Positions 47,916 through 58,748 of a stretch of 64,000 nucleotides of DNA are shown here, in pieces. How positions within the stretch are numbered: position 1 is the first letter of the stretch; each line of letters begins with the position of its first letter. The notes under the pieces are model-generated. The model saw only the letters and a program-made list of their open reading frames with translations. It was not told where the DNA came from and did not search any database. The translations under genes were made by a program, and so were the position numbers. The stretch is taken from contig CM114272.1 of NCBI GenBank assembly GCA_050084515.1, forward strand, positions 6,882,001 through 6,946,000. Direction: 5' to 3'. The stretch is from Blasia pusilla. Taxonomy: Eukaryota > Marchantiophyta > Marchantiopsida > Blasiales.

Positions 47916-48494
47916 CTAGTACGGCACCCCTGCGATGCACGTGTGAAATAAGGTAGTATAGATGGAACGTTTAGTCAAATTTATTTCATCTCAATATTTC
48001 TTTATATACTACATTTCGTGTGTAGTCACCTTACTTATTTGAATGTTCATCCCTTCCAATGGTAATGTGGATGGAACTTCTCTTTCCTACTCTAGATAAT
48101 GCCACATACAATTGACCATGAAAAAATACAAGAGTAGGCAAGTAAATGCTAACCTTTTGCAATAAATGCCAAAGTTTTGCAAAGTTTGACCTTGAGACTT
48201 ATTAATAGTCATAGCAAAAGCCGGCCTAATAGGGAATTGAAACCTACGCAAATCAAATGGCAAACCAAAATCTAATAAAATCAATGGAATCTGTGAAATA
48301 AAAACGCGATCTCCAATATTCTTCCAAGTGATAATTTCAGCATCGATGCAATGTCTTAAGAATCCACGAATCACCAATCTTGTCCCGTTTGCTTGTCCAT
48401 GTGATTCGTTCATATTTTTTAAGAGCATGATTGGTGCATCAATCTTCAAACACAAACGATGCAGAGGAAGTCCATAAGGCAAGCATGTTATCAC
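47916..48494 (-). pseudogene. Helitron 3: PIF1 helicase C-terminus and Helitron 3' end
   Basis: A 135-codon stretch (48,087-48,494) holds typical plant Helitron helicase motifs: YGLPLHRLCLKIDAPIMLL, NGTRLVIRG, AEIITWKN and AFAMTINKSQGQTL. The final YVALSR-type motif is lost. About 170 bp downstream on the minus strand a CATCGCAGGGGT segment precedes GTACTAG|T (CTAG at + 47,916-47,919), fitting a Helitron 3' terminus. It is a different family from Helitrons 1 and 2 and is truncated at its 5' side. Confidence 0.8.
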
Positions 48495-49439
48495 GTCTTT
48501 TAGGATAGATCGGTGAGATCTAGTACATCGTCTTCGTGAGTAGTAGGGGACACGCTCAATAGGTCAATGATGATCTACCGAGGCCGTGGAAAACCTGAGA
48601 GAGCATGTTTCCCCTCCGTTTCGGCTCATTTCGAGCCATATTGAGGAACTTACTATTTTAAGTAAGTACCATTTTGAGTCTAGGATCGATTTTCTATTTC
48701 TGTAAAGTGGTCCTTGACCTCCTACATCAGGTCAAGAGCCAAGGTAGTAACTTGGGAGCATAGATTACCATGGAGAGATCTTGGGAGAAGGGAAGGGTAT
48801 ACCTCAAGGAGAGAAAGCTTGAGAGCTCATTCTCTCTTTGTTGAACCTCTTGGCATGAGGAGGAGGAGCTATGGTAAAGCCACTCATTAGGAGAGTGGGT
48901 TTGGTTTGACATTGGGAGAGACATGTGAGAGTGCACACATGTGAGAACTATGGTGTTGTGAGAGAGATTGGATCTTATTTTACAAAGAGATAATGAGTGA
49001 GTGAGAGAGCTGCATGGGGGAGCTCGGTGGTTGCTCGATGTTTGGTGCAGGTTGGAAGACCGTGTTCCCCGCTTTAGGGTTCATGGGAGTGCTCACTCGA
49101 GCAAGAGCCGTGCGAGTTTGCTGTTTTTCTTTGCTGATTTTTTGTACGAGAGAGTGGCACGCGGAAGCGCTGTCCAATCTTTGATGTTGGGAGAAATCAG
49201 CGTAGAAGCGCTGCCAAATTTTGTGTAGGGGAAAGAGACATTGGGATTTACGATAGTCCCTGTCAATTTTTACTAGAATGTTCGATTCCAAATATTTTTT
49301 GACGCCATCGTAGATCGTGAAGCTCTTCATGGTGTGCAACAAACAGTGCGCAATTTAGAGTTGCGAGCAAAAATTTATGGTCAATCTTGCAAAACTGCCA
49401 TTGCTAGGCGGGTTTTAGGGTTAAATTGTTCAAACCCTA
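48495..49439. other. No gene recognised
   Basis: No domain found on either strand. Short Ser-rich and basic open stretches only. Confidence 0.5.
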
Positions 49440-49622
49440 AACCAGCCGCCGCACCGGCAACGGCCATCGCCATCATAGTCACCGTCAATGGTCTGTTGTC
49501 AACGGTCAACCATCATTGTTGACGATCAATTGTCACCATCAACGGTCCGCCGTCACCATCAACGGTCAACCGCACCGTCAACGGTCCACGGTCCACCGTC
49601 GGCCGCCGCCGCCGCCGCCGCC
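49440..49622. repeat. Degenerate (CCGTCAACGGTC)-type repeats and a (CCG)n tract
   Basis: Irregular copies of ACGGTCAACC / CCGTCACCATCAACGGTC run from about 49,490 to 49,600 and end in seven CCG units (49,602-49,622). Confidence 0.75.
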
Positions 49623-50739
49623 TAACGCAGCTTAGATCTGCGTTGGGCCGTTGTCCACCCTTGGTTGCCATTGACGCCATTATGGAGTAGAGGGTATTCC
49701 ATGACCACCGTTGATTCTGTGACTTGCGCCGCGACCACGTACTTTGGTTTGGCCGCCACCTTCATCGCAGTTTCGTCATCAACCAGTGATGGCAGGTGAC
49801 CTCCGATTATGGTGTTTGAGTTTTCATTTCATGTTGCTATTTTGTGATTGGTATCCGGTCGACGAAGATCGAGTATCATGCTGTGACGCCCGTAGCCGCA
49901 ACGCGCCGCCGATTGCCGCGCCGTGTTGCTTGTGGCCGCACCGCACCATCTCGATCGCGGAGCTGCTCCTTCATTAAGGAGCAGAGAGTGTGAATTGATG
50001 ATTGAGGAGGGTATGCCAGCGAGTGCCGCACCCCATTCCCGAGTGCCGTATCATTTGTAGCCGTTTCTTGCCACTAGTGCCGCACTGGACCGCCGAACGT
50101 GCACTAGTGGCACGTTCAGCGGAGGTTTGAGCAGCGTCTCTACGAGAGGAGTACGACTTGTTGATTGGAGGAGTTGTCTTCACGACCGAGTTGGGATGGA
50201 GATTTGTAGTTGCCAAGGAGCGACATCAAAATTATTGTCAGGTTATCCATTTTGGTCTCTTACCTTGAGGGATTTCTAGATATTGGGAAATTATTTGGGA
50301 TATTGTTTCGTGCTGATGCTGAGAGCATCAATGATATATGGGTTTAAGGGACATAGACCTATGTGGGATGTCCAAAGTTGAGGATGGTTTGTTGATGAGA
50401 CGATAGATCAGTTGATTTGCCGAACCGCACCGCTTGTTGCCGCACAACTCACGTCTCAATGAGAGAGTGTAGATTGAGTGCCGCATGTTTAGTTTCAGTG
50501 ATTGAGGGATTACTTGCGAGATTGAGAGTGATCGTGTAGGAGGGGCACTAGGGCCATCACGGCGTCCTTTCGGGATTTTGAGAGGCGAGTTAGTAGACCT
50601 GAGAGTAGCTCTAGAGGGTTTACCTAGAGTGGTGCGAGGTTTCGAGGATCTCCACATGAGAGACCACCTTGATCTGCTTCTGTGTTGTGTTCACACAAGG
50701 GGGAGCGTGTAGAGGAGTGTGTTAGTGATCCACCGTACA
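49623..50739. other. No gene recognised
   Basis: G/C-richer than its surroundings, no recognised domain. It may be leader sequence of the F1 element since gag follows, but it does not align with the leader of E. Confidence 0.4.
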
Positions 50740-51285
50740 CATTGAGTGGTCCTACAAGTTGGGCGTACGAGATGGATGACTGGGGTAGAGGACCGCGTAG
50801 GTTTTTGGGTATTATAGGTACTATAGAGCTACACGAAGGTATTGTAGCTACTATAGCGTATGGACGATTACCATGAGTTCTCCCACAGATATGCCAAAGA
50901 GATTGAGGCATGGCGACTCTACTATGATCCACACTATGTGTTATGGACGCAGCCGTTCCAAGATAAGGAGGTGGAGTTAGGAGAGGCTACTTCCTCTTCC
51001 ACTAGTGATATTTTAGGAGGGATCACTTGCACTGGAGCATTTGCACCATCTAGTCGGGTTCGTCCCACGTTCAACCCCGTGGTTGAGTTCTTCGTTGAGT
51101 TGAGGGCGAGCTATCAGTGGGTACAGACGGAGAAGTTGCGGAGCATCCACGACTTCCAGAGGCGCCCGGGTGAGAGTTTGCGTGAGGCTTACTCTCGCTT
51201 GCGCCGGTTGATCAACGTCACTCAAGGGGTGATAGAGGCTCATGCTATCAAGTTATGGTACGTGTCACATCTGAGTAACCGATAG
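50740..51285 (+). pseudogene. Element F1: E-family gag fragment
   Basis: 50,770-50,835 reads YEMDDWGRGPRRFLGIIGTIEL, matching the gag N-terminal part of E and F2. A deletion then leads to MDDYHEF (50,860), EIEAWRLYY and FNPVVEFFVELRASYQWVQT..GESLREAYSRLRRL. It belongs to the same family as E and F2 but to a separate, diverged copy that ends before the zinc knuckle. Confidence 0.8.
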
Positions 51286-51382
51286 GCCGAGATCTATCGT
51301 GGATAGGGCGTAGGAGCCAGCGGACTATCTTGAGTGTAACTTTGTCCCACGGTGTCGGATGAGGTTGAGGATAGGTCCATTG

Positions 51383-51740
51383 TGTCAGGAACGTTGTTTC
51401 TGACAAATTTCATCTTGAGGTCTTTCACAACCGGATGACTTGTTAACCAGGTCACTTACCCTTGGTAACCTGTGCGCGCAGGTTACCAAGGAGAGGGCTA
51501 TTTTTAGGGGAAGAGCCTTTTGGCTCTTCCCAACCCTATATAAGAGAGGAAGATGGCTTTCCTAAGCCATCTTTCTCATGTTCGGCCGTTGGAGCACCTC
51601 TCTTATATGTGTGTGAGATAGGACTAGGGTGCTAGCGTCCGGATTCCTTGATAGCACAAGGTGGACGAGGCTTGATATGCCGATGTAGATTGAGGAGTGG
51701 AGTTGTAGTGTTGTTTTTACTACTCTTTATTTTTACATGA
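51383..51740 (+). repeat. Putative LTR with TATA box and three perfect hairpins
   Basis: It starts TGTCAGGAACG and has TATATAAGAGAGG at 51,537-51,549. Three exact hairpins sit around the TATA box: 13-bp stem 51,460-51,491, 10-bp stem 51,508-51,531, 10-bp stem 51,550-51,573. The right end is uncertain (TTTTTACA near 51,738). A short similar segment (GTTTTTACTACTCnTTATTTTT) occurs at 57,252. No second copy of the full LTR was found in the window. Confidence 0.45.
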
Positions 51741-52249
51741 GAAAGATAAGGGTAAAAAGGGGTGAGGATCATTTTACTACTCATAGGGGGCCACGGAGGT
51801 CCAAGACATAAGGTGTTCATGTCATAACCATTAAGGCTCCAAGGAGGAAGGAGTCCAGGAGGAGTACCAAGGGACTTGAGGGCAGGAAATTGAAACCAAG
51901 GCCGGAGGTGTTGCTGGATCGAACGGAGTAAAGTGGTTATACGGTAGGGCCACGAGAACGTGGTTGGCAGGGTGGACGTGATCAGGTTACCCATTCGAGT
52001 CCCTTTTCCCGTACTTGTTGTGTGTGATTGAGAGTGCTGGGTATCGGGTAGTAGCTCGTGCTAGTGGGTGCAGTGATGGTGATGAATGTAGATTCTTTTC
52101 ATGTGTAGCATGTTGGTGGATATACGGCGGTTGCCGAGTAGGGATCGCGTGTATGACCTGAGAGAGTGTCGCTACGTTAGGTGAGTCAGTTGAGAGGCTC
52201 ATGGTGAGCTTGAGTGTTGAGTGTGCGTGAGGCTGGGTATGTCATCACA

Positions 52250-53620
52250 GGATTGATGTTACCATAGGTGAGCTAGTGAGGCGTGAGGGAGACTCTCGGT
52301 GAGTCGGAGTGCTTGAGCGGGTGAGACAGGGTTTGTCATCACGGCGTTCTTCCAAGGTTCGGAAGAACGGGGTAGTGCGAGCAATAGTAGTGGTTTGACA
52401 CGGAGTGGAGTGAGATACCGAGGGGTTACCAGTGAGGAGCTACCTTGACATCCATCTGTGGCTGGATCGTCATCACTAGACACTGGGTCTGGTGACGAGA
52501 TCGCAGATAGAGATAGTAGTACTTGGCAGGAGATGGACCACATGGGCCATCGGGGCATGCGTCGTTTCTCGGGTGCAGTGAGCACCATCGACTTAGATGA
52601 TTTTATCCAAGAGTTCGACACGTGGTGCGACTTCCAGGAGATACGGACCCCGACACGGTTCAACCCTTTCATGGCATGGAAGGGGTTGTTCCTGCACTTG
52701 GAGGGTCCTCCAATGGATGACTACATGTAGTTTTGATCACTATATTCAGTAGAGATCGATGCCTGGAGGATGTATTGGGCTCTAGGGTATGTGTCCACTA
52801 GTGATCACGAGGCATATGATGGGATTGTGAGAGGAGAGAGACCCACAACATCAGCCTGGAGACTAGATGGAGAGGAGGGCAGTGAGACAGGCGATGTGGC
52901 AGAGACCTCTGGTGGTAGAGGGCCACCCAGCTTCAGCCCCACAGTGGAGTTCTTCCGACAGTTGGGGAAGAGCTACCAGGGCGTATGCACCGACAAGCTG
53001 AAGAGTCTATAGGATTTTCAGCGACGATCGGGTGAAAGTCTGAGAGAGGCATTCACGCGCATGAGGAGGCTGATCATTGCTACGTATGGAGTGACTGAGG
53101 CGCAGTCAGTCCAGTATTGGTACGGGGTTATGGACCGAGCATTACGGAGGAGAGTCCGAGATGCGGTGCTGATTTACACAACGAAGCCCACATTGAAGGT
53201 GGTCTTTGAGTTGTCTGAGCGTATTGAGCTCAACATGAGTGAGGAGCAGGTAGTGACCGCTGGATTTTCTCGAGAGTCAATGGGTCCACGAGCAACGGTG
53301 ACCCCATAGGTGCCACAGCGAGCACTAGTACCACGGGAGCAGGCCAGTGTGCCCAGAGAGCAGGGCGGGTACCGTGAGCCTATGAGGCAACGATCCGTAC
53401 CTGCATATGTTGCCCAACAGGGACCGATGTGGTCTTGTTGGACGTGTGGAGGGGCCCATAGGCAGAGAGACTGCCCACAACATGGGAGAAGACCACGAGC
53501 GCCTCCAATTGCTCAGGAGCCACATAGGATGGCCCCAGAACAACACTAGTGTGACTATTCCCTCAGATATGGTCACACTAGGGATAGATGTTTTGACCTT
53601 CGCCGAGGGGCACGTCTAGA
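52250..53620 (+). pseudogene. Element F2: gag with CCHC knuckle
   Basis: From about 52,330 the frames read SSGLTRSGVRYRG (E has SGGFTRSGFRYRL), then MRRFSGAVSTIDLDDF, FMAWKGLFLHLEGPPMDDY, EFFRQLGKSYQGV, GESLREAFTRMRRL and RALRRRVRDAVL. The knuckle CWTCGGAHRQRDC (about 53,435-53,473) has the same C-x2-C-x3-H-x4-C spacing as E. Stops at 52,728, 53,010 and 53,307 break it. This copy shows the uninverted order of the segment flipped in E. Confidence 0.85.
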
Positions 53621-54822
53621 GGTAGGCCGAGGGCTTTGGGGGCGGTCGTCCTGGAGGAGGTCGGGGAGTCCTTCCTGGACGTGATGGTAGAGGACCACCA
53701 CCAGCCAGAGGAGATGGAGTAGGAGCACTAGAGCCGGCACTTCTCTCACGCATCGATCAATTGGAGCAGAGGATTGGTGCCATGACGATGATGCAACTTA
53801 TGGAAGGCACGGAGCTGCGAGCAGCTAGTGTGACTCCAACTTCTACCTCTTACCCTGACCCAAGTGAGGATCTCGCCAGTATGGGATTTATGTGTAGTGC
53901 AGCCCAGGTTGAGGCAGCTGCAGTGGTGACTCGGGGTGCTGCGAGAGGCACCGATCCATCGAGAGGTGGAGTTGAGATTGACCCACCAGAGGGGACCGAT
54001 GGGCGGCAGGCCAGGGTTCCACAGTCATTCACATTGTCCGAGGCACTACACACACCATCGATGGTGCCTCCACAACCAGCGGTGCCTACAGCTCAGGTAC
54101 CTACGTCGTCCTCACGAGGATTTGGAGTGACAACTCCTATGCCAACTCGAGTGGAGTCAATGTTGACCGTAGTGTTGGAGATGGACACTAGAGTGAGTCA
54201 GACTCCACTATTTTCTGCCATAGAGTTGGTGACGTTGGGAGTTGGACCAGCTGAGGTGTTCCGGTTGGCCGCCATGTTGTGTGAGCGTGGAGAGATGACT
54301 ACTTCTTGTTCAGAGGTAGTTGAGCAGGTGGTGGACTTGCCCTCAGAGCCAGTGCTTGGGACGTTCCCCACACAGTCATGGCATGCGGCGGCGGTGAAGT
54401 TGGTAGATATGCCAGCTCGACCGGCCATAGAGCGAGCAGTGGTGATACGTGGAGTAGTGTTACTGGATAATCGATCTGGAGTATTTCGCTTGGTTAGTCA
54501 AACGGGGACAGTATACCACCTGCAGCGCGTCCTACTTGATTCGGGAGCGCAACCCTTGATGTTAGGGAAGGCGGCGTGTTTAGTGTTGGGGTTACGGAAG
54601 GCCGACATTGAGCCTTGTCCCTTCCCGATACAGACCTCGATTGGGGGCGTGTCACCCATGTAGTATATGACTCGACAGGAGATAGTTGTCAGAGTCCAGC
54701 CAGAGCATGAGACGGATAGTGCTATGGTGCGCACACGTGCGATTACGACACCAGCTGAGTCATACGATGTGTTGGTGGGGAGTACAATGTTATATCCCCT
54801 AGGATTCATCCTTGACTTCTAG
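53621..54822 (+). pseudogene. Element F2: linker and aspartic protease
   Basis: A 300-codon open stretch (53,761-54,663) starts with a Met-rich helix (IDQLEQRIGAMTMMQLMEG), then a Pro/Thr/Ser-rich linker, then protease. The active site is VLLDSGAQPLMLGKAACL at about 54,530-54,585. After a stop at 54,661 it resumes and ends with SYDVLVGSTMLYPLGF. The methyltransferase follows once the inserted A-B repeat is removed. Confidence 0.85.
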
Positions 54823-54922
54823 GAGGAGACGGTTGCTTATCGTCCAGGATGGCGGTCAGATGACGGCCGGATGAGTCAGTTACCCGTGTAGTTTGCGGGA
54901 CAAGGTGATCGATCACGAGGCG

Positions 54923-55396
54923 TGTCATGACCATACGGATTATGTCGTAGAGTATAGTGTGCTAGTAGAGGCCATACCTTATGTAGGGCCGTAGTGTCTA
55001 GGTAGAGATGCGATTTCATACATAGGGTTTGGGGTTACTCAGTTGAGGGTGACTTTTCCAGTAGGGCCTCCTCTTAGGTTGGAGGATATAAGGTGGAGTG
55101 CACTCAAAGAACAGTTAGTTCTTTGAGTTGAGCCTGTTGCGTTGGGAGTTAGCCTTGGTAGTGAGTAGAGCTCTTGGCTATGGTGTTTCCCGCAAGCTTT
55201 GACCTAGATTCTCCCATCGTGGAGTAGGTTTGGCTCGATTGTATGTGATTCTATACGTGTTTTATGACAGTAGGTCTTTCACGGATTTCAGTTGTGGTAC
55301 ACTTGCGTTTGTGGATGCTCTCGTCTATGTTATGTATGTATGTGAGTATGGTATGTCAGCAATGTATATTGTATAACGATGTGGATTCGCACGACA
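54923..55396 (+). mobile_element. Solo A-B terminal repeat of the E family with GGCG target duplication
   Basis: A 474-bp unit starting TGTCATGACC and ending CGCACGACA, flanked by GGCG (54,919-54,922 and 55,397-55,400). Its first ~368 bp match repeat A of E and its last ~106 bp match repeat B. It interrupts F2 between protease and methyltransferase. It keeps TATAAGG and the CTCAAAGAACAGTTAGTTCTTTGAG-type palindrome. It is what recombination between A1 and A2 of an E-like insertion would leave. Confidence 0.88.
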
Positions 55397-55400
55397 GGCG

Positions 55401-56800
55401 AGCATGTGACCACGTTGGCGGCTTTCACAGGCAGTGTTAGTTGGCCAGGAGAGTTGTTGGAGGGGAACACACATGCGGAGGATGTCCCAATAGGGTTTAG
55501 TCCCACGGAGAGACAGGCCATGGCGGGTGTCTCTTCCCATGTTGGCGAGACCTCTTCCCTATTGTGGGGTACGACTCAAGAGCTACAGAGGAGTGCCGAC
55601 GACCTCGTGAAGCAGGCGTGGAGTCATGCTTTTATCCCAGAGCAGCGAGAGTCACGTGGCGATTGGGCCCTTGGAGTGGAGAGGTTGACCCCACTAGATA
55701 CCACACCTGTTGTGTGGCAGTGCCTTGAGGAGGGTGTTAGGGTGTTAGATCTCTTCAGAGGGATTAGCACCGGATTGGCTGCAGTATTGCAGGCGGGCAT
55801 ACGGGTGCATCAGTACCTTTATGTGGAGAGAGATGAGACTGCGCGGCGAGTATCATTACGTCACCTGGCAAGATCGGTCCAGAGGTATCATGAGTTGTTG
55901 CTGGTATTTGCACTACGGGGATATCAGCATACGCTACCCGCCAACATCTCTTTGGTGGGGGCGTAGGATCTGGATAGAGTTGGCACCATTCATTTGGTGA
56001 TTGCTGGATGGCCTTGTCACGATCATTCATCAGCTTGCCGAGGATTTGGATTGCATGATCCGAGGTCAGGGATGTTTTGGGAGATGTTGCGAGTAGTATG
56101 ACACTTGTAGGAGAGTCAGACATGTTCTCCAATGTTCATCTTGGAGAACGTGCCGTTGTTGGGAGACACTCGTGCACGCGTGATGACGAGTGTGTATCAG
56201 GTGAGGTCCTGGTTGGGACATGCTGTGTTATTAGATGCGGCGAGAGTTGGATCATGTGCCCATCGTCCACGACTCTGGTGGACGAACCTGATACCATCAG
56301 AGATAGTGAGCGAGCATATGATGGACTCCAGAGAGCACCACATCTCACAGTGGATGCTATTTTGGGCTTAGGGTGTCGATCTTAGGTGGTGACACGGGAT
56401 GATAGACCACCATTGGCCATGGCCAATAGGGTGGGGGAGTTGAGGGCAACCTTACCTACGTTGGTGAGCTTTCTAGCATCCCATGCCTTTCGTCAGGGAG
56501 GGCCAGGCATGATTTGGGATGAGGTGACCGGAGCATTGGAGGAGCTTATAGAAGATTGTCGTGAGCGCGCCATGTGGTTCGCTACCGGTACTACGGCGGT
56601 GCCTGGGATGACTGAGGCATCCCGTAGACAGGTGTTGGGGCAGGCGATGGACCTCAACTGTCTCACATGGATATTAAGCCTAGGTATGGCTGAGCAGAGA
56701 CGGATGCGAGTGTCATCCATGCCATCACGTCCACGAGTTGGACCATTGCCATGTGGTCAGGCAGGGCATTGGCCGGGGCGAGACGAGGAGAGATAGGCAC
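55401..56800 (+). pseudogene. Element F2: C5-cytosine DNA methyltransferase (DNMT3-like)
   Basis: An N-terminal extension (FTGSVSWPGELLEGN) is followed by motif I VLDLFRGISTGLAAVL (about 55,743-55,790) and the acidic strand YLYVERDETARRVS. Motif IV is DLVIAGWPCHDHSS (about 55,995-56,036; catalytic Cys), then FWEMLRVV. Motif VI is FILENVPLLGD, followed by a VIII-like stretch VLLDAARVG..AHRPRLWW(T)N and RVGELRATLPTLVSF in the target-recognition part. WDEVTGALEEL and motif X RRQVLGQAMDLNCLTW come last. Both PC and ENV are conserved. Stops and frame changes at about 55,964, 56,100, 56,375 and onward inactivate it. Confidence 0.88.
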
Positions 56801-56939
56801 CCATGGACTTCCTGGAACGTCGTTCGAGCAGAGAGTGCAAAGGCGGCTAGAATAACACATGTTCTTTTTTTTGGATGTGGAGCATGGTGTAGGAGGTCAG
56901 AGTGGAGTGGCTGTTGCGGAGGTGGCTAGGGTTGCTACA

Positions 56940-57252
56940 TAGCAACCAAAGCCGGAGGTTGCGTCCTCTCCGAGTGAGGTCACGATGGACACTTGGGAGA
57001 CTGTGATAGGTCTCAAGTTGATAGGAGGAGAGCGACGGCGAGTTCATAGGTTTCTGAGAGGGCATGTCACTTGTTTTGCCTTCAATATGAGAGACTTGGG
57101 TACGCTAAAGGGTCCCGGGATATGGATTGAGTTGGCTAGTGATACGCCGATCTTTCGTCGACCCTACAGGTATTCTGATATGGAGCGAGCCTTGATTCAG
57201 AGCAGGAGTCAGAACTTGTTGGAGGAGTGGAGTTTTAGGCCGGGTGTGCCGT
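56940..57252 (+). pseudogene. Element F2: RT N-terminus, then truncation
   Basis: IELASDTPIFRRPYRYSDME and LIQSRSQNLLEE correspond to the start of gypsy RT and to the residues just before E's RT frame. After about 57,230 the match ends, so RT, RNase H and integrase are missing from this copy. Confidence 0.78.
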
Positions 57253-57336
57253 TTTTACTACTCGTTATTTTTTGGTTGTGTGATCTCCATGTATATGTAT
57301 GAGTTGATTTTTGTACATGTGTAGATCGACCCATGT

Positions 57337-58013
57337 ATGGGGAAGATCGGTGTTGTGTGGTGTAGATATGACCAACGATGTATGTTGTGTAGCGATATGT
57401 ATGCGCACGACATACGCGATGCTGGACTGGACCATGCGGACATGGGTGCGGGAGGGGTGCTTTTTATTAACACCTCCCCTACATTCAGAGATGTTTTTAG
57501 GACCACCGAGAATACTGAGCGCAAGATGACGGAGGAGAGCGTAGCTACCATGGAATCTGGGCGAGAGCAGTCATAATTGTCTACACCACTAGTGCAGCAA
57601 CGTGGACTCCGAGATAAGTCAACTGTGGCACCACTAGCTCAGGGAGGATAGCGAGAGGCCGTGCCATAGAGACCTGCGTCTTCATATGCGTATGAGTAGC
57701 AGTCGCCTACGATTACTTGTTGGTCATATGGTGGAGCCCATCATCAGCGTGATTTCACTCGTCACAGTCATGGACGTGTGCCTCACCATGGAGGAGGAGA
57801 TGGTGCTGTACCAGGAGGTTATCAGTATGTTTATTGTCAGAGGTATGGTCATGCACTCGCTAGATGTTTGAGTTTACACCTTGAGTTACGTCCGGACTGA
57901 GGGCCAGAGAGGGAACTAGAGCGAGTAGCTGATGAGGGTGGGCCTAGAGGTGAACGAGGTGGTTCTGTTGGGGGACGAGGAGCTGGAGTTGTCTGACAGG
58001 GTGGTGGAGCAGC
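57337..58013 (+). pseudogene. Element G: E-family gag with decayed zinc knuckle
   Basis: Broken frames contain INTSPTFRDVF, then a His-rich run (YGGAHHQRDFTRHSHG) and a knuckle-like CQRYGHALARC (about 57,833-57,870) with its first Cys replaced by Tyr. A Gly/Arg-rich tail (RGERGGSVGGRGAGVV) resembles the region after the knuckle in F2. The copia element starts just after. Assignment rests on position and the knuckle. Confidence 0.55.
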
Positions 58014-58019
58014 TGAGAC

Positions 58020-58231
58020 TAGCACGATTATCTTAACTAGGGTTAGTTAATCATAGTTAGTCTAATTCGAGACTATGGTTAAGGTTAGGATTAGGGTTGC
58101 TTGTACATACCCTATATAATTGAGAAGAGGAACAGCCTTCACTTATTCTCTCATTGCAAATTTCGTTCGCCATGGTGGTGGTGTGTGTGAGCCGTTTTCC
58201 ACCAGTTATGCTTGTTTAGGAGTTTTCCACA
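58020..58231 (+). repeat. 5' LTR of copia H
   Basis: 212 bp alignable with 63,059-63,272. It contains the TATA box CCTATATAATTG (58,108-58,120), is followed by a CTCATTGCAAATTT segment, and ends TTTTCCACA. Confidence 0.85.
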
Positions 58232-58243
58232 TGGTATCAGAGC
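58232..58243 (+). other. tRNA primer-binding site of copia H
   Basis: TGGTATCAGAGC directly follows the LTR, complementary to initiator-Met tRNA. Confidence 0.93.
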
Positions 58244-58748
58244 GGGAGGAGAACATCACTTGAAATTCTTGGTGTTTGAATAGAGAAGAGAGGCAAGAGA
58301 AGGTAAAATTTTAGTTTGGGAGAAGGAAATTTTATTCAGAGATCAGTGGGTGTAGATTTTAGATGGAGCTTTGACGATGATAAAACATTGGAGGCAGTAT
58401 TTTGGGCTTTCCCGGCCTATTCAGCCATCTGGGTCCGCTTTGGCTAGAATGATGCCAAAAGCTGATTCTAGACATCTTGTAGAGCTTGTTGAGAGGTTTC
58501 CAACGCACCAAAAATCGCTTGATTCTGACACTCTGAGCTATTGCAGCAGTAATTTCAGTGTAGGAAAGTGCAATTAGTGAAGAAAACTTGTGCAGTTTGC
58601 TCTCTACAAGCCATTTTCGACTAGTTCTTTCATACAGTTGATCAATTTTGGCAAATTTCAGGTCGATTTATGTGTAGGAGTGGTCTATGCTTCAATTGGA
58701 GCAGTAGAAAGCATGAAATTACATTTTTGTGAGTGAAATCGTTTATCA

